A stretch of 64,000 nucleotides of DNA from Polynucleobacter sp. MWH-UH2A (GCF_018687195.1 NZ_CP061321.1:992001-1056000), one strand, 5' to 3'; positions 41,237 to 51,592 are shown, counted from the stretch's first letter. Numbers and translations: made by a program. The notes: generated by a model from the letters alone, not told the origin.

Positions 41237-44200
41237 ATGTCTGATGCATTAAATCTAGCACCCCCCATACCCGCTCCCCGGGCTGGGCAGCGCTTTACCT
41301 TTTCAGGGCTAGTCGGCTCAGCGGATGCCGCCCTGATAGCTCAATCTGCCATTCGTTACCGCAATGATTTCTCTGTCATGGTGGTTTTCTGTGCCCAAGC
41401 TCAGGAAGCGCAAAGACTTGTAGAAGAAATCCCTGCATTTGCGCCCCAGCTAAAGGTTCGCCTATTGCCTGACTGGGAGATCCTTCCCTACGATCATTTT
41501 TCGCCACACCAAGATTTGGTGTCTGAGCGTTTAGCGACGCTATATGAACTTCTTAATGGAAGCTGTGACATTGTCTTGGTACCTGTGACAACAGTATTAC
41601 AAAGACTCGGCCCACCACAATTTCTATCTGGTCACACTTTCTTTTTTAGACAGAATGACAAGCTCAATGAAGCTGCATTAAAACTTCAATTACAGCAAGC
41701 AGGCTACGACCCCGTTAGCGCGGTAATGCGTCCTGGCGAGTACAGTATTCGTGGTGGCTTAATCGATTTGTTCCCAATGGGCTCTAGCCTACCTTATCGA
41801 CTAGATTTGTTTGGCGATGAAATTGAACAAATTAGAGCATTTGATCCTGACACGCAACGCAGCCTCTACCCCGTTAAAGAAGTCCGCATTCTCCCGGGGC
41901 ATGAGTTTCCCTTTGATGATGAGGCACGCACAGCCTTTCGGGGTCGCTGGAGAGAAGTCTTTGAGGGTGACCCAACACGTTGCTCCATTTACAAAGATGC
42001 AAACTTAGGTATTCCTAGTGCGGGCATCGAATCGTACTTACCACTCTTTTTTGATGAGCAGTCCTGCCTTTTTGACTATCTCCCTAGATCCGGGGATCCT
42101 GTATGGCTAGTGAATATTGGCGATGTAGAGCAATCAATCAAAAACTTTTGGAAAGATACTCAGTCGCGTTATGAATTTCTGAAGCACGACCTTGATCGAC
42201 CAATTCTCCCGCCCAATCAATTATTTTTGAATGCTGATGAATTCTTCACTAACGCAAAGACCTATGCACGATTAGCCTTAGAAAATGCTTCTGACAACAA
42301 TTCAGATTCCAGCGCTTTTCAAGCTGTGCCAGATGTTGCAGTTCACCGACGCGATAACGATCCGATTGCCCGTTTACGTAGCATTGTTTCCCAAGAGAAG
42401 CTACGCGTATTAATTTGTGCTGATAGTGCCGGACGAAAGGAATCCATTCGTCAGCTTTTAGATGAAAGTAACGGGGTTGCAGGACAAGATGGCAAACCCC
42501 TTTATTCGCTTTTGCCAGAAGGTTTTGATGGTATTGCTGACTTCATCAAGAGTGATTCACGCTTTGGCTTAGTAACCGCCCCACTCTTTAATGGCTTTCT
42601 TTGGACTTCAGAAAACTTACTAGTTTTAACTGAGGCTGAATTATTTACCTCAACTGCAAGACAGAGACGTAAGGGTAAAGGCAGTGAAAATGCCGACCCC
42701 GATATGCTCTTTAAAGATTTATCAGAGCTCAAAATTGGGGATCCCGTAGTTCATTCCGAGCATGGCATAGGACGCTATCAAGGCTTAGTATTGCTGAACT
42801 TAGCGACACCAAAAGAAGCGCCTGTTTTTGAAGAATTCCTTCATTTGCAATATGCGGGTGATGCCACGCTGTATGTACCTGTTCAACAATTACAGATGGT
42901 TACTCGTTATGCGGGGTCAGATCCGGATTCTGCCCCCTTGCATCAACTAGGTTCAGGTCAATGGGATAAAGCAAAACGCAAAGCAGCACAACAAATTCGG
43001 GACACTGCTGCCGAGCTTTTAGGTCTGTATGCAGCACGGGCAATTCGCAAGGGCCATGCATTTGAATTTTCTGCGCATGACTATGCAGCATTTGCTGAAA
43101 GTTTTGGTTTTGAAGAAACCCCAGATCAAGCTAATGCTATTGCCGCCGTTATAGGCGATATGACCAGCGGTACACCAATGGATCGACTGGTATGCGGTGA
43201 CGTTGGGTTTGGCAAGACGGAAGTTGCATTGCGAGCAAGCTTTGTAGCGGTAATGGGCGGCAAGCAAGTAGCCATCCTTGCTCCGACCACTCTTTTGGCA
43301 GAGCAACATGTATCCACATGGAAAGATCGGTTTGCCGACTGGCCCGTCAGAATTGTTGAGCTATCACGATTTAAAACTACCAAAGAAATTAATAGTGCTT
43401 TAGAGGCAATCGCCAAGGGTGAGGCCGACATCATTATTGGCACTCACAAATTGCTATCTAAAGAAACGCAATTCGCCAATCTAGGTCTTGTGATTGTTGA
43501 TGAAGAACATCGCTTTGGTGTGAGGCAGAAGGATGCCCTTAAAGCTTTACGGGCAGAGGTTGATATCCTCACCCTTACAGCAACTCCAATACCAAGAACC
43601 TTGGGTATGGCCATGGAAGGCTTGCGTGAGTTCTCCATTATCGCGACAGCACCTCAAAAGCGCCTTGCCATCAAAACGTTTGTGCGCCGTGAAGGCGATG
43701 GCGTAATTCGGGAGGCAGTCCTTCGTGAAATCAAGCGTGGCGGTCAAGTCTACTTCTTGCATAACGAAGTTGAAACGATTGAAAATCGAAAACATGCGCT
43801 ACAAGAGCTCATCCCTGAAGCACGAATCAGCGTAGCCCACGGACAAATGCATGAGCGCGAGTTAGAAGCTGTTATGCGTGAGTTTGTGACGCAACGCACC
43901 AACATATTGCTATGTACTACCATTATTGAAACGGGCATTGATGTGCCAACAGCGAATACCATCATCATGCATCGGGCCGATAAATTTGGTTTAGCTCAAC
44001 TCCATCAATTGCGAGGACGTGTCGGCCGATCCCACCATCAAGCCTATGCATATCTTCTCGTTCCAGATCCGGAAGCCCTAAGCAAGCAAGCACAATTACG
44101 CTTAAATGCTATTCAAGCGATGGAAGAGTTAGGTTCGGGCTTTTATTTGGCGATGCATGACTTAGAAATTCGCGGTGCTGGCGAGGTGCTGGGCGATAAA

Positions 44201-44788
44201 CAATCCGGCGAAATCCATGAAATTGGCTTTCAACTCTATACGGAGATGCTCAATCGAGCCGTTAAATCCCTACGTAGCGGCAAAGAACCTGACCTACTCT
44301 CACCGCTACAAGCTACAACTGATGTGAACCTAGGTATTCCAGCGCTTTTGCCTAATGACTATTGCCCCGATGTGCATGAGCGCCTTTCTCTATACAAACG
44401 ATTTGCCAATTGCAATGATTTTTCTGAGTTAATGGGTTTACGTGAAGAATTGGTTGACCGCTTTGGAGATCTGCCGGACCAAGCGAAATCGTTTTATGAA
44501 ACCCATCGTTTACGTTTAGAGATGCAAGGTTTTGGCATTAAGAAGATAGATGCAAGTCCACTCTCAATCCAAATTCAATTTATTCCAAACCCACCTATTG
44601 ACTCAATGAAGATTATTCAACTCATTCAGTCATCTAAACACGTTCAATTGAATGGACAAGATAAGTTGAAGATTACTCCACAAAAGGAGCGTGACTTTGA
44701 GAAATTAGAGCAGCGTCTTGAGGCCATACGACAAGTGCTTCGGCGCCTGAACGACTCCGCAGTATTGAGTGCGGCCAAAGTGAATTAA
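41237..44788 (+). CDS. mfd: Transcription-repair coupling factor
   Basis: 1183-aa SF2 translocase that displaces stalled RNA polymerase and recruits UvrA. UvrB-like N-terminal part (L-P-D-W-E-I-L-P-Y-D), RNAP-interaction domain (D-P-V-V-H-S-E-H-G-I-G-R-Y), Walker A G-D-V-G-F-G-K-T-E, D-E-E-H-R-F-G box and the TRG motif region are present, with the C-terminal regulatory domain. Its opposite strand carries ispD, which starts within 25 bp. Confidence 0.97.
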   Translation: MSDALNLAPPIPAPRAGQRFTFSGLVGSADAALIAQSAIRYRNDFSVMVVFCAQAQEAQRLVEEIPAFAPQLKVRLLPDWEILPYDHFSPHQDLVSERLATLYELLNGSCDIVLVPVTTVLQRLGPPQFLSGHTFFFRQNDKLNEAALKLQLQQAGYDPVSAVMRPGEYSIRGGLIDLFPMGSSLPYRLDLFGDEIEQIRAFDPDTQRSLYPVKEVRILPGHEFPFDDEARTAFRGRWREVFEGDPTRCSIYKDANLGIPSAGIESYLPLFFDEQSCLFDYLPRSGDPVWLVNIGDVEQSIKNFWKDTQSRYEFLKHDLDRPILPPNQLFLNADEFFTNAKTYARLALENASDNNSDSSAFQAVPDVAVHRRDNDPIARLRSIVSQEKLRVLICADSAGRKESIRQLLDESNGVAGQDGKPLYSLLPEGFDGIADFIKSDSRFGLVTAPLFNGFLWTSENLLVLTEAELFTSTARQRRKGKGSENADPDMLFKDLSELKIGDPVVHSEHGIGRYQGLVLLNLATPKEAPVFEEFLHLQYAGDATLYVPVQQLQMVTRYAGSDPDSAPLHQLGSGQWDKAKRKAAQQIRDTAAELLGLYAARAIRKGHAFEFSAHDYAAFAESFGFEETPDQANAIAAVIGDMTSGTPMDRLVCGDVGFGKTEVALRASFVAVMGGKQVAILAPTTLLAEQHVSTWKDRFADWPVRIVELSRFKTTKEINSALEAIAKGEADIIIGTHKLLSKETQFANLGLVIVDEEHRFGVRQKDALKALRAEVDILTLTATPIPRTLGMAMEGLREFSIIATAPQKRLAIKTFVRREGDGVIREAVLREIKRGGQVYFLHNEVETIENRKHALQELIPEARISVAHGQMHERELEAVMREFVTQRTNILLCTTIIETGIDVPTANTIIMHRADKFGLAQLHQLRGRVGRSHHQAYAYLLVPDPEALSKQAQLRLNAIQAMEELGSGFYLAMHDLEIRGAGEVLGDKQSGEIHEIGFQLYTEMLNRAVKSLRSGKEPDLLSPLQATTDVNLGIPALLPNDYCPDVHERLSLYKRFANCNDFSELMGLREELVDRFGDLPDQAKSFYETHRLRLEMQGFGIKKIDASPLSIQIQFIPNPPIDSMKIIQLIQSSKHVQLNGQDKLKITPQKERDFEKLEQRLEAIRQVLRRLNDSAVLSAAKVN

Positions 44789-44817
44789 AAAATACCTTTC
44801 TCATCTATTATTAAGTC

Positions 44818-45708
44818 ATGACCGAACACCAAACCCTTGTAGCCTTGTCGCGAGAGCCTATTTCAGAAAAGCTCGTTTTTGAAATGAAGAGTCAGGCCTC
44901 TCAGTTTGGCGCCACCTTGCATACGCTTGGCGGTCAAATCAATAATGGTACTTATCACTCTGAACGCTGGGCTTGCAGCCAACATCTTGATGTATTACAG
45001 AGGGAACTGCTTCGATCGCTCTGCTATCAACACAAAGCCGATCTTTGTTTTTTAAATGCAAGTTTGTCACCCAAAGATATTCGTATATTGGCAATGGATA
45101 TGGACTCCACGCTGATAAACATCGAATGCATTGATGAGATTGCCGATTTCACAGGCAAAAAATCAGCGGTTGCGGAAATTACCGAAGCCACAATGCGCGG
45201 CGAAATTAAAGACTTTAAGGAAAGCCTGAGAAAACGCGTTGCCTTACTAGAAGGAATCCATGCGGATGCCCTTGAGGCTGTATATCGCGAGCGTCTGCGC
45301 CCAAACCCTGGCGCAGTTGAGTTGCTTGCGGGCGCTCAACAACGTGGCCTGTATACCCTTCTAGTTTCAGGAGGGTTCACCTTCTTCACAGAAAAACTTC
45401 GTGAAAGACTTGGATTCAAACAAACTCAAGCCAATACCTTAGAAATTATTGATGGCAAGCTTACCGGCAGAGTTTTGGGTGACATTGTTGATGGCCTCGC
45501 CAAAGCTGCTCACCTAGATGATGCTTGTCAACGTTTGGGCTGCACTAGAGCAAATGCCATCACCATGGGTGATGGCGCTAACGATCTCATCATGATGAAT
45601 GGCTCAGGCATTAGCGTGGCTTATCAAGCTAAACCAGTAGTCAAAGAAAAAGCCGACGCGGCTTTTGACCACGTCGGCTTGGATGCTGCTCTACTCTTAA
45701 TTGGCTAG
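44818..45708 (+). CDS. serB: Phosphoserine phosphatase
   Basis: 296 aa. Final step of serine synthesis. HAD phosphatase motifs are M-D-M-D-S-T (nucleophile Asp), S-G-G-F-T and G-D-G-A-N-D. The N-terminal 90 residues are an ACT-like extension as in E. coli SerB. It follows mfd by 29 bp. The 3' end forms an eight-base inverted repeat and the stop codon lies within a 22-base palindrome shared with the convergent thiolase gene. Confidence 0.94.
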   Translation: MTEHQTLVALSREPISEKLVFEMKSQASQFGATLHTLGGQINNGTYHSERWACSQHLDVLQRELLRSLCYQHKADLCFLNASLSPKDIRILAMDMDSTLINIECIDEIADFTGKKSAVAEITEATMRGEIKDFKESLRKRVALLEGIHADALEAVYRERLRPNPGAVELLAGAQQRGLYTLLVSGGFTFFTEKLRERLGFKQTQANTLEIIDGKLTGRVLGDIVDGLAKAAHLDDACQRLGCTRANAITMGDGANDLIMMNGSGISVAYQAKPVVKEKADAAFDHVGLDAALLLIG

Positions 45709-45719
45709 CTAGCCAATTA
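45698..45719. repeat. 22-bp perfect palindrome at a convergent gene junction
   Basis: TAATTGGCTAG followed by its exact reverse complement. It contains the serB stop codon and ends six bases before the thiolase stop. No T-tract follows on either strand, so it is not a standard intrinsic terminator. Confidence 0.85.
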
Positions 45720-45724
45720 GCTCA

Positions 45725-46909
45725 TTACATGCGCTCAAAAATGGTGGCAATACCTTGACCACCACCAATACACATCGTTACCAAAGCATATTTACCTTGA
45801 ACACGTTGTAGCTCATGAATTGCTTTTGTCGCAATTGCCGCACCTGAACAACCAATAGGGTGACCTAAAGCGATTGCACCACCATTGACGTTGGTCTTAG
45901 CAGGATCCAATCCCAGTCCTTTAGTAACCGCAAGTGCTTGCGCCGCAAACGCTTCGTTAGACTCAATCACATCCATTTGATCTAACTTTAAGCCAGCGCG
46001 CTCTAATGCAAGCTTGGTCGCAGGAATCGGGCCTTCACCCATAATGTGATTTGGCACGCCAGCAACCGCATAAGAAACGAGACGTGCGATTGGCTTATGA
46101 CCAGCCTTTTTGGCTGTCTCAGCATCAGCCAATACAAAGAACGCAGCGCCATCATTAATGCCCGATGCATTACCAGCAGTAACAGAGCCGCCCTCTTTTT
46201 TGAACACGGCTTTCATTTTGCCGAGTGTTTCCATAGTGGTTTCAGGCTTGCAGTGCTCATCTGTATCAAATACCACGTCACCCTTACGAGTTTTGATCGT
46301 AATGGGAACAATCTGAGACTTAAAGCGGCCTTCTTTGATGGCGTTTGCTGCGCGGCGATGAGACTCCACAGCAAGGGCGTCTTGCTCTTCACGAGTCAAT
46401 TTCCATTTTTCAACTAAGTTCTCTGCAGTCACACCCATATGACCTACGCCAAACGGATCTGTCAAAACAGAAACCATCAAATCGAGCATCTTGGTATCAC
46501 CCATGCGAGCACCACTACGCATTGCTGGTGAGCCATACATGCCACGAGACATGACTTCAACACCACCACCAACGCCATAATCGCAATCACCCAACATGAT
46601 TTGTTGAGCAGTTGTCACAATCGCTTGCAAGCCAGAGCTACACAAACGGTTCAATGCCATTGCTACAGACTCCATTGGCAAACCTGCTTGAATCGCGGCG
46701 ACGCGCGCTACGTAGGCATAGCGGCTATCTGTTGGAATGGTATTGCCAACAGTTACGTAATTAATTTTTGCGGGATCTACTCCAGAGCGGGCAACCGCCT
46801 CTTTCATGACGATTCCGCCAAGCTCGGAGGGCTCAAAGCTACTGAGCGAACCGTTAAAGCTACCAATTGCGGAACGAACTGCACTTAAGACAACGACATC
46901 ACGACTCAT
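45725..46909 (-). CDS. Acetyl-CoA acetyltransferase, BktB-like beta-ketothiolase
   Basis: 394 aa from the ATG at 46909; AAGGGG upstream supports it over the longer frame. Condenses acyl-CoAs with acetyl-CoA. The active-site Cys is in N-R-L-C-S-S-G-L-Q, with H-P-I-G and C-I-G-G-G-Q-G downstream. Wording of the motifs (N-R-L-C, V-T-M-C-I-G-G-G-Q-G-I-A) is closer to Cupriavidus BktB than to PhaA, so it may also accept propionyl-CoA. It follows rimO; the PHB genes lie further upstream on the same strand. Confidence 0.85.
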   Translation of the reverse strand: MSRDVVVLSAVRSAIGSFNGSLSSFEPSELGGIVMKEAVARSGVDPAKINYVTVGNTIPTDSRYAYVARVAAIQAGLPMESVAMALNRLCSSGLQAIVTTAQQIMLGDCDYGVGGGVEVMSRGMYGSPAMRSGARMGDTKMLDLMVSVLTDPFGVGHMGVTAENLVEKWKLTREEQDALAVESHRRAANAIKEGRFKSQIVPITIKTRKGDVVFDTDEHCKPETTMETLGKMKAVFKKEGGSVTAGNASGINDGAAFFVLADAETAKKAGHKPIARLVSYAVAGVPNHIMGEGPIPATKLALERAGLKLDQMDVIESNEAFAAQALAVTKGLGLDPAKTNVNGGAIALGHPIGCSGAAIATKAIHELQRVQGKYALVTMCIGGGQGIATIFERM

Positions 46910-46992
46910 AACAATCCCCTTACGGTGAATAAGCCCATCCATTGGGCCAAATTAGTACTAAAACAGCCAAAACACCAGTTTTATTGCATTAG

Positions 46993-48351
46993 TCAAGTTT
47001 CGGCTATTAGGTCATGCCCTTGGGAGCTAATCACCGTAGCGCGGATGATTTCACCTGTCCGATAGCGTTTGGAAGGCTTGCTGGGGGGTAAAACCCTCAC
47101 CAAACCATCAATTTCAGGGGCATCACCGATAGTTCGGCCGATGCCGCCTGAGTCATCTAAAGAATCAATTAGTACCTGGATGCGCTTGCCCACCTTTTGA
47201 GATAGACGGCGAATTGATATTTCTTCTGCCTTGGCCATGAATCGAGCCCTACGCTCCTCTCGAATAGCATCAGGAACTGGGTTATCTAGCTGATTTGCTA
47301 AAGCGCCATCCACTGGTGAATAGGCAAAACATCCCGCACGATCGATTTGCGCCTCGTCCAAGAAATCCAATAAATATTGAAATTCTTCTTCGGTTTCTCC
47401 AGGAAAGCCAGCAATGAAAGTGCTGCGAATGACTAAATCTGGGCAAGCTTTACGCCATGCCAAGATACGCTCTAGATTTTTCTCGCCACTCGCGGGACGT
47501 TTCATGCGCTTGAGTACATCTGGATGAGCGTGTTGCAAAGGGATATCCAAGTATGGCAACACCCCATAACCATGTTCAGAAAACTCAGCCATTAAAGGCA
47601 ACACATCATCCACGTGAGGATAGGGATAAACATAATGCAATCTCACCCATGCCTGATGCTCGCGCGCAATCTTGTTTAAGGCATTCACCAAATCAAACAT
47701 CCTGGTTTTGACTGGCTTGCCATCCCAAAAGCCTGTTCGATATTGAATATCTACGCCATAGGCACTTGTATCTTGGGATACAACCAGTAATTCTTTAACG
47801 CCTGACTCAAATAAGCGCTTCGCTTCCAATAAAACTTCACCAATCGGTCGTGATACTAAATCGCCGCGTAAATTCGGAATGATGCAGAAAGTGCATCGAT
47901 GGTTGCAGCCCTCAGAAATCTTCAGATAAGCGTAGTGCTTGGGGGTAAGTTTGACACCTGCAGGAGGAACTAAATCCGTAAATGGATCATGTGGCTTAGG
48001 CAAATGCAGATGGATCGCCTGCATGACTTCATCAGTGGCATGGGGCCCAGTAACTGCTAGCACTTTAGGGTGAATGCTTTGAATTAAATCGCTACCGTCG
48101 GCATTCTTTCTAGCACCAAGACAACCAGTTACGATAACTTTGCCATTTTCTGCCAAGGCTTCTCCGATTGCGGAGAGACTTTCCTCAACAGCAGAATCTA
48201 TAAAACCACAAGTATTAACCACAACAAGATCTGCGCCAGAATAATCTTTTGCGGTTTGATACCCCTCCGCACTCAATTGCGTCAGAATCAGCTCAGAATC
48301 AACTAATGCCTTGGGGCAACCCAAGGAGACAAAACCAATTTTTCCAGCCAC
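46993..48351 (-). CDS. rimO: Ribosomal protein S12 methylthiotransferase
   Basis: 452-aa radical SAM enzyme that adds a methylthio group to an Asp of ribosomal protein S12. N-terminal UPF0004 domain starts [13 protein letters not shown], the radical-SAM cluster C-N-H-R-C-T-F-C is central, and a TRAM domain ends the chain. Normal length. Its place between phaR and the thiolase gene, two bases after phaR, breaks up the PHB genes. Confidence 0.95.
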   Translation of the reverse strand: MAGKIGFVSLGCPKALVDSELILTQLSAEGYQTAKDYSGADLVVVNTCGFIDSAVEESLSAIGEALAENGKVIVTGCLGARKNADGSDLIQSIHPKVLAVTGPHATDEVMQAIHLHLPKPHDPFTDLVPPAGVKLTPKHYAYLKISEGCNHRCTFCIIPNLRGDLVSRPIGEVLLEAKRLFESGVKELLVVSQDTSAYGVDIQYRTGFWDGKPVKTRMFDLVNALNKIAREHQAWVRLHYVYPYPHVDDVLPLMAEFSEHGYGVLPYLDIPLQHAHPDVLKRMKRPASGEKNLERILAWRKACPDLVIRSTFIAGFPGETEEEFQYLLDFLDEAQIDRAGCFAYSPVDGALANQLDNPVPDAIREERRARFMAKAEEISIRRLSQKVGKRIQVLIDSLDDSGGIGRTIGDAPEIDGLVRVLPPSKPSKRYRTGEIIRATVISSQGHDLIAET

Positions 48352-48353
48352 AA

Positions 48354-48914
48354 CTATTCTTTTTCAGATTTATTCGACTGTTGTGCAAATGGAAAGCTAC
48401 CAAACATATTGTGCGAGCCTTGCATTTGTTCTTGCATCTTCACGAACAAATCCTTGCTTTGCTCCATGTAGTTGCCCATCAGATTTTGCATCAGCGGGTT
48501 TTGCAAGTTGAGCATTTGCGCCCAAGCTTCTGGAGTACTGCCGGCACCAAGACCTTTAGTCTGGTCACCTAGTTTGTTGTGAATATCCACAAAAGACTGC
48601 ATTGTCTTTTCTAAATAGTTCCCCATGAGGCCCTGCATAGAATTGCCATAAAAACGAATGATTTGGGAAAGCATTTGGGTTGAAAATACTGGTGCACCAC
48701 CAGCCTCTTCTTCCAAAATAATTTGCAGCAGAATATTGCGCGTTAGATCTTCGTCCGTCTTGGCATCTACAACCTTAAAATTTTCACTTGTCATCACCAA
48801 GCCTTTGATGTCGGCTAAGGTGACATAAGTACTAGTTTGTGTGTCGTAGAGGCGACGATTTGGGTACTTCTTAATAAGCCGATCTTCACCAGCTTTTTTG
48901 GAACGGGTAACCAT
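48354..48914 (-). CDS. phaR: Polyhydroxyalkanoate synthesis repressor PhaR
   Basis: 186 aa. The N-terminal PHB/PHA accumulation regulator DNA-binding domain [14 protein letters not shown] is at 12-25, followed by a PHB_acc region with repeated M-G-N-Y motifs. PhaR represses PHA genes and binds PHB granules, so it senses polymer. Candidate operator repeats lie upstream of phaC. Downstream of phaB, 110 bp apart. Confidence 0.93.
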   Translation of the reverse strand: MVTRSKKAGEDRLIKKYPNRRLYDTQTSTYVTLADIKGLVMTSENFKVVDAKTDEDLTRNILLQIILEEEAGGAPVFSTQMLSQIIRFYGNSMQGLMGNYLEKTMQSFVDIHNKLGDQTKGLGAGSTPEAWAQMLNLQNPLMQNLMGNYMEQSKDLFVKMQEQMQGSHNMFGSFPFAQQSNKSEKE

Positions 48915-49024
48915 TTTTTTCCTTACAGATTACTGCAACGCAACATCAGCATAGTTTAGCCTTAGTTTGAACAAAAGGTAAACAAGCTGATTTGCGCCCC
49001 TTCAATACAGCAATTTTGGCCAAA

Positions 49025-49765
49025 TTAACCTGTATGGATACCGCCGTTTAGCGAGAAGTCTGCGCCCGTAGCGTAGCCACCATCATCTGAAGCAATCCAG
49101 CAGCAGATAGATGCGATTTCTTCTGGGGTGCCCAAACGCTTCACTGGAATGCCAGAAACAATCTTCTCAAGGACGTCCTCGCGAATGGCCTTAACCATAT
49201 CTGTGCCGATGTAGCCAGGAGAAACAGTATTAACAGTTACGCCTTTAGTTGCCACTTCTTGAGCCAAAGCCATCGTGAAACCATGCAAGCCAGCCTTAGC
49301 AGTGGAATAGTTACATTGACCAAACTGGCCCTTTTGACCATTCACAGAAGAAATATTGATGATGCGGCCCCAGTTGTTATCAACCATGCCATCAATCACT
49401 TGCTTGGTGACATTGAACAAGGAGTTAAGGTTGGTATCAATTACAGCCTTCCATGCATCTGGAGTCATCTTACGAAATACGCTGTCACGAGTAATGCCCG
49501 CGTTATTAACTAATACATCCACACGGCCCACTTCTGCCTTTACTTTTTCGAAGGCAGCTACAGTGCTATCCCAATCAGACACATTACCCTCAGAAGCAAT
49601 GAAGTCATAACCCAAAGCCTTCTGCTCACCAAGCCAACGGTCTTTACGCGGCGAATTAGGACCGCAACCCGCGATTACCTTAAAGCCATCTTTAGCCAAA
49701 CGTTGGCAGATGGCGGTACCGATACCACCCATACCACCAGTTACATATGCGACTTTTTGCGACAT
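49025..49765 (-). CDS. phaB: Acetoacetyl-CoA reductase
   Basis: 246-aa NADPH-dependent short-chain dehydrogenase that makes (R)-3-hydroxybutyryl-CoA for PHB. The Rossmann motif T-G-G-M-G-G-I-G is at 9-16, N-N-A-G in the middle, and the catalytic Ser ... Y-x-x-x-K appears as I-S-S-V-N ... Y-S-T-A-K. Length and sequence match PhbB rather than FabG. Between phaC and phaR. Confidence 0.94.
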   Translation of the reverse strand: MSQKVAYVTGGMGGIGTAICQRLAKDGFKVIAGCGPNSPRKDRWLGEQKALGYDFIASEGNVSDWDSTVAAFEKVKAEVGRVDVLVNNAGITRDSVFRKMTPDAWKAVIDTNLNSLFNVTKQVIDGMVDNNWGRIINISSVNGQKGQFGQCNYSTAKAGLHGFTMALAQEVATKGVTVNTVSPGYIGTDMVKAIREDVLEKIVSGIPVKRLGTPEEIASICCWIASDDGGYATGADFSLNGGIHTG

Positions 49766-49813
49766 TACTTTCCCCTTGTAAAAAACCTTCGTTAAATTGT
49801 GATGTTGTTTGTT

Positions 49814-51439
49814 CTACTTAGAAATTTTTTCTTTGACATAAACACCTGGCGCAGCCTCTTTCTTTTTATGCTTTTCATTGCCATAGGTGTCGCTTGCAGG
49901 TTTACGTTCACCAGCATGCTTCTCCAGCCATTCGGTGTAATTTGGCCACCAGCTTCCCGGAATTTGTTTTGCTCCTTCGAACCACTCATGCGCTGTTGGA
50001 GCAATAGCATTGTTTTCAAACCAATAGCGCTTATTCTTCGCAGGTGGATTAATCACTCCTGCAATATGACCAGACGCGCCTAAAACAAAGCGGTTGTTGC
50101 CCTTAAGGATATGAGTGGATTCATATGCGGATTGCCACGGCACAATGTGATCTTCCTGTGACGCATATAAATAGGCTGGGCATTTGATCTTGCCCAGATC
50201 AATCTTTTCACCGCAAATGGTGACCTTACCCGGTTTGATCAAGTCATTTTGCAAATAGGTGTGACGTAGATACCAGCAATACATATTGCCCGGTAAGTTT
50301 GTAGAGTCACCGTTCCAATAAAGCAAATCAAATGGGGGTGGTGAATTTCCTTTAAGGTAATTCTCAACGACATAGTTCCAAACTAAATCATTGGGGCGCA
50401 AGAAAGAAAAGGTATTGCCTAAATCTAAGCCAGACATCATGCCGTAATTGCCTGTTTTGCCACCAATCGTGTTTTCGCGTAACTCCACCATCGCTTCATC
50501 AATGAAGACATCCAAAATACCAGTGTTAGTGAAGTCCAATAAGGTGGTAAATAAAGTCAAACTTGCTGCAGGGTGTTGATCCTTAGCAGCCAATACAGCC
50601 AGCGCAGAAGTGGTTAAGGTGCCGCCTACACAGAAGCCCAAGATATTAATCTTCTTAGACTCGCTGATTTCTTGAACAACATCAATTGCTTTGATCACGC
50701 CCTTGCCTACGTAATCATCCCAGCTGACTTCAGCCATCGATGCGTCTGGGTTCTTCCAAGAAACCAGGAATACCGTGTGGCCCTGAGCCACCATATGGCG
50801 AACTACAGAGTTATCAGGTTGTAAATCAAGGATGTAATACTTATTAATGCAAGGTGGCACCATCAGATAGGGGCGCTCAAAGACTGTCTCAGTTAATGGC
50901 GTGTACTGAATCAGCTCAAATAACTCATTTCGAAAGACCACATACCCTTCAGTAGTGGCAATATTTTTACCAACCTCAAATGCACTCTCATCCGTAATCG
51001 AGACCTTACCTTTTTTCATATCGCCGAGCAAATTGACGATACCCTTTTGGATGGATTGCCCTTGCGTGCTAATGATGTTTTCTAGCACCTCTGGGTTGGT
51101 AGCAATAAAATTTGAAGGTGATAATGCATCAATCATTTGCTCAGTAGTGAACAAGATTTTTTGACGCGTCTTCTCGTCCGTCTCAACTGCTTTTGCAAGA
51201 GACATTAAATGCTTTGAATTGAGTAAATATGTGGCAGCAATGACTTTGCTCCAAGAGGAATGCCATGCTTTGCCAGCAAACCGACGATCCTTTACTTCAA
51301 TCGCCTCGGGATTAGTGGCGAGATGCGCCAACTCCGCAAAATATTCCTTTTGGATTTCTGCCAAACGTTCTTGAGGGATTAACGCCATATGGTGCGGTGC
51401 CAAAGATGGCGTCGCACCTGTATTCATGCCTGCAAACAT
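49814..51439 (-). CDS. phaC: Class I polyhydroxyalkanoate synthase
   Basis: 541 aa. Polymerises (R)-3-hydroxyacyl-CoA into PHB. The lipase-like box G-F-C-V-G-G has the catalytic Cys near residue 270, with the Asp in S-Q-E-D-H and the His in A-S-G-H-I-A-G. Class I by single-subunit length and context. It leads the run phaC-phaB-phaR-rimO-thiolase. Its leader carries a palindrome and repeated motifs that could bind a regulator. Confidence 0.95.
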   Translation of the reverse strand: MFAGMNTGATPSLAPHHMALIPQERLAEIQKEYFAELAHLATNPEAIEVKDRRFAGKAWHSSWSKVIAATYLLNSKHLMSLAKAVETDEKTRQKILFTTEQMIDALSPSNFIATNPEVLENIISTQGQSIQKGIVNLLGDMKKGKVSITDESAFEVGKNIATTEGYVVFRNELFELIQYTPLTETVFERPYLMVPPCINKYYILDLQPDNSVVRHMVAQGHTVFLVSWKNPDASMAEVSWDDYVGKGVIKAIDVVQEISESKKINILGFCVGGTLTTSALAVLAAKDQHPAASLTLFTTLLDFTNTGILDVFIDEAMVELRENTIGGKTGNYGMMSGLDLGNTFSFLRPNDLVWNYVVENYLKGNSPPPFDLLYWNGDSTNLPGNMYCWYLRHTYLQNDLIKPGKVTICGEKIDLGKIKCPAYLYASQEDHIVPWQSAYESTHILKGNNRFVLGASGHIAGVINPPAKNKRYWFENNAIAPTAHEWFEGAKQIPGSWWPNYTEWLEKHAGERKPASDTYGNEKHKKKEAAPGVYVKEKISK

Positions 51440-51490
51440 AGTCTTCTCTTCTATTTATTAAGAGCATTCTCCACCTGTATATGCAATTGA

Positions 51491-51537
51491 GTTATACGCA
51501 ATAACCCTAGAAGTAGGGTTAAGCTAGTAATAACCCT
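51491..51537 (-). promoter_or_regulatory. Candidate operator and promoter of phaC
   Basis: A perfect inverted repeat AACCCTA-GAAG-TAGGGTT spans 51503-51520, and AATAACCCT occurs twice in direct orientation (51500-51508 and 51529-51537). A minus-strand TATAAC (51491-51496), a possible -10 element, lies just downstream of the palindrome. Regulator identity is not known; PhaR or a different factor could bind here. Confidence 0.4.
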
Positions 51538-51592
51538 CAGTGCATAGGTAATGCTTAGAAAACAAACCAGAAGATAAATCAGACTACTAAGA

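Noticed and set aside
49015-49024. TTTGGCCAAA palindrome after phaB
   Set aside because: Ten bases with no loop or T-tract; expected by chance at this scale.
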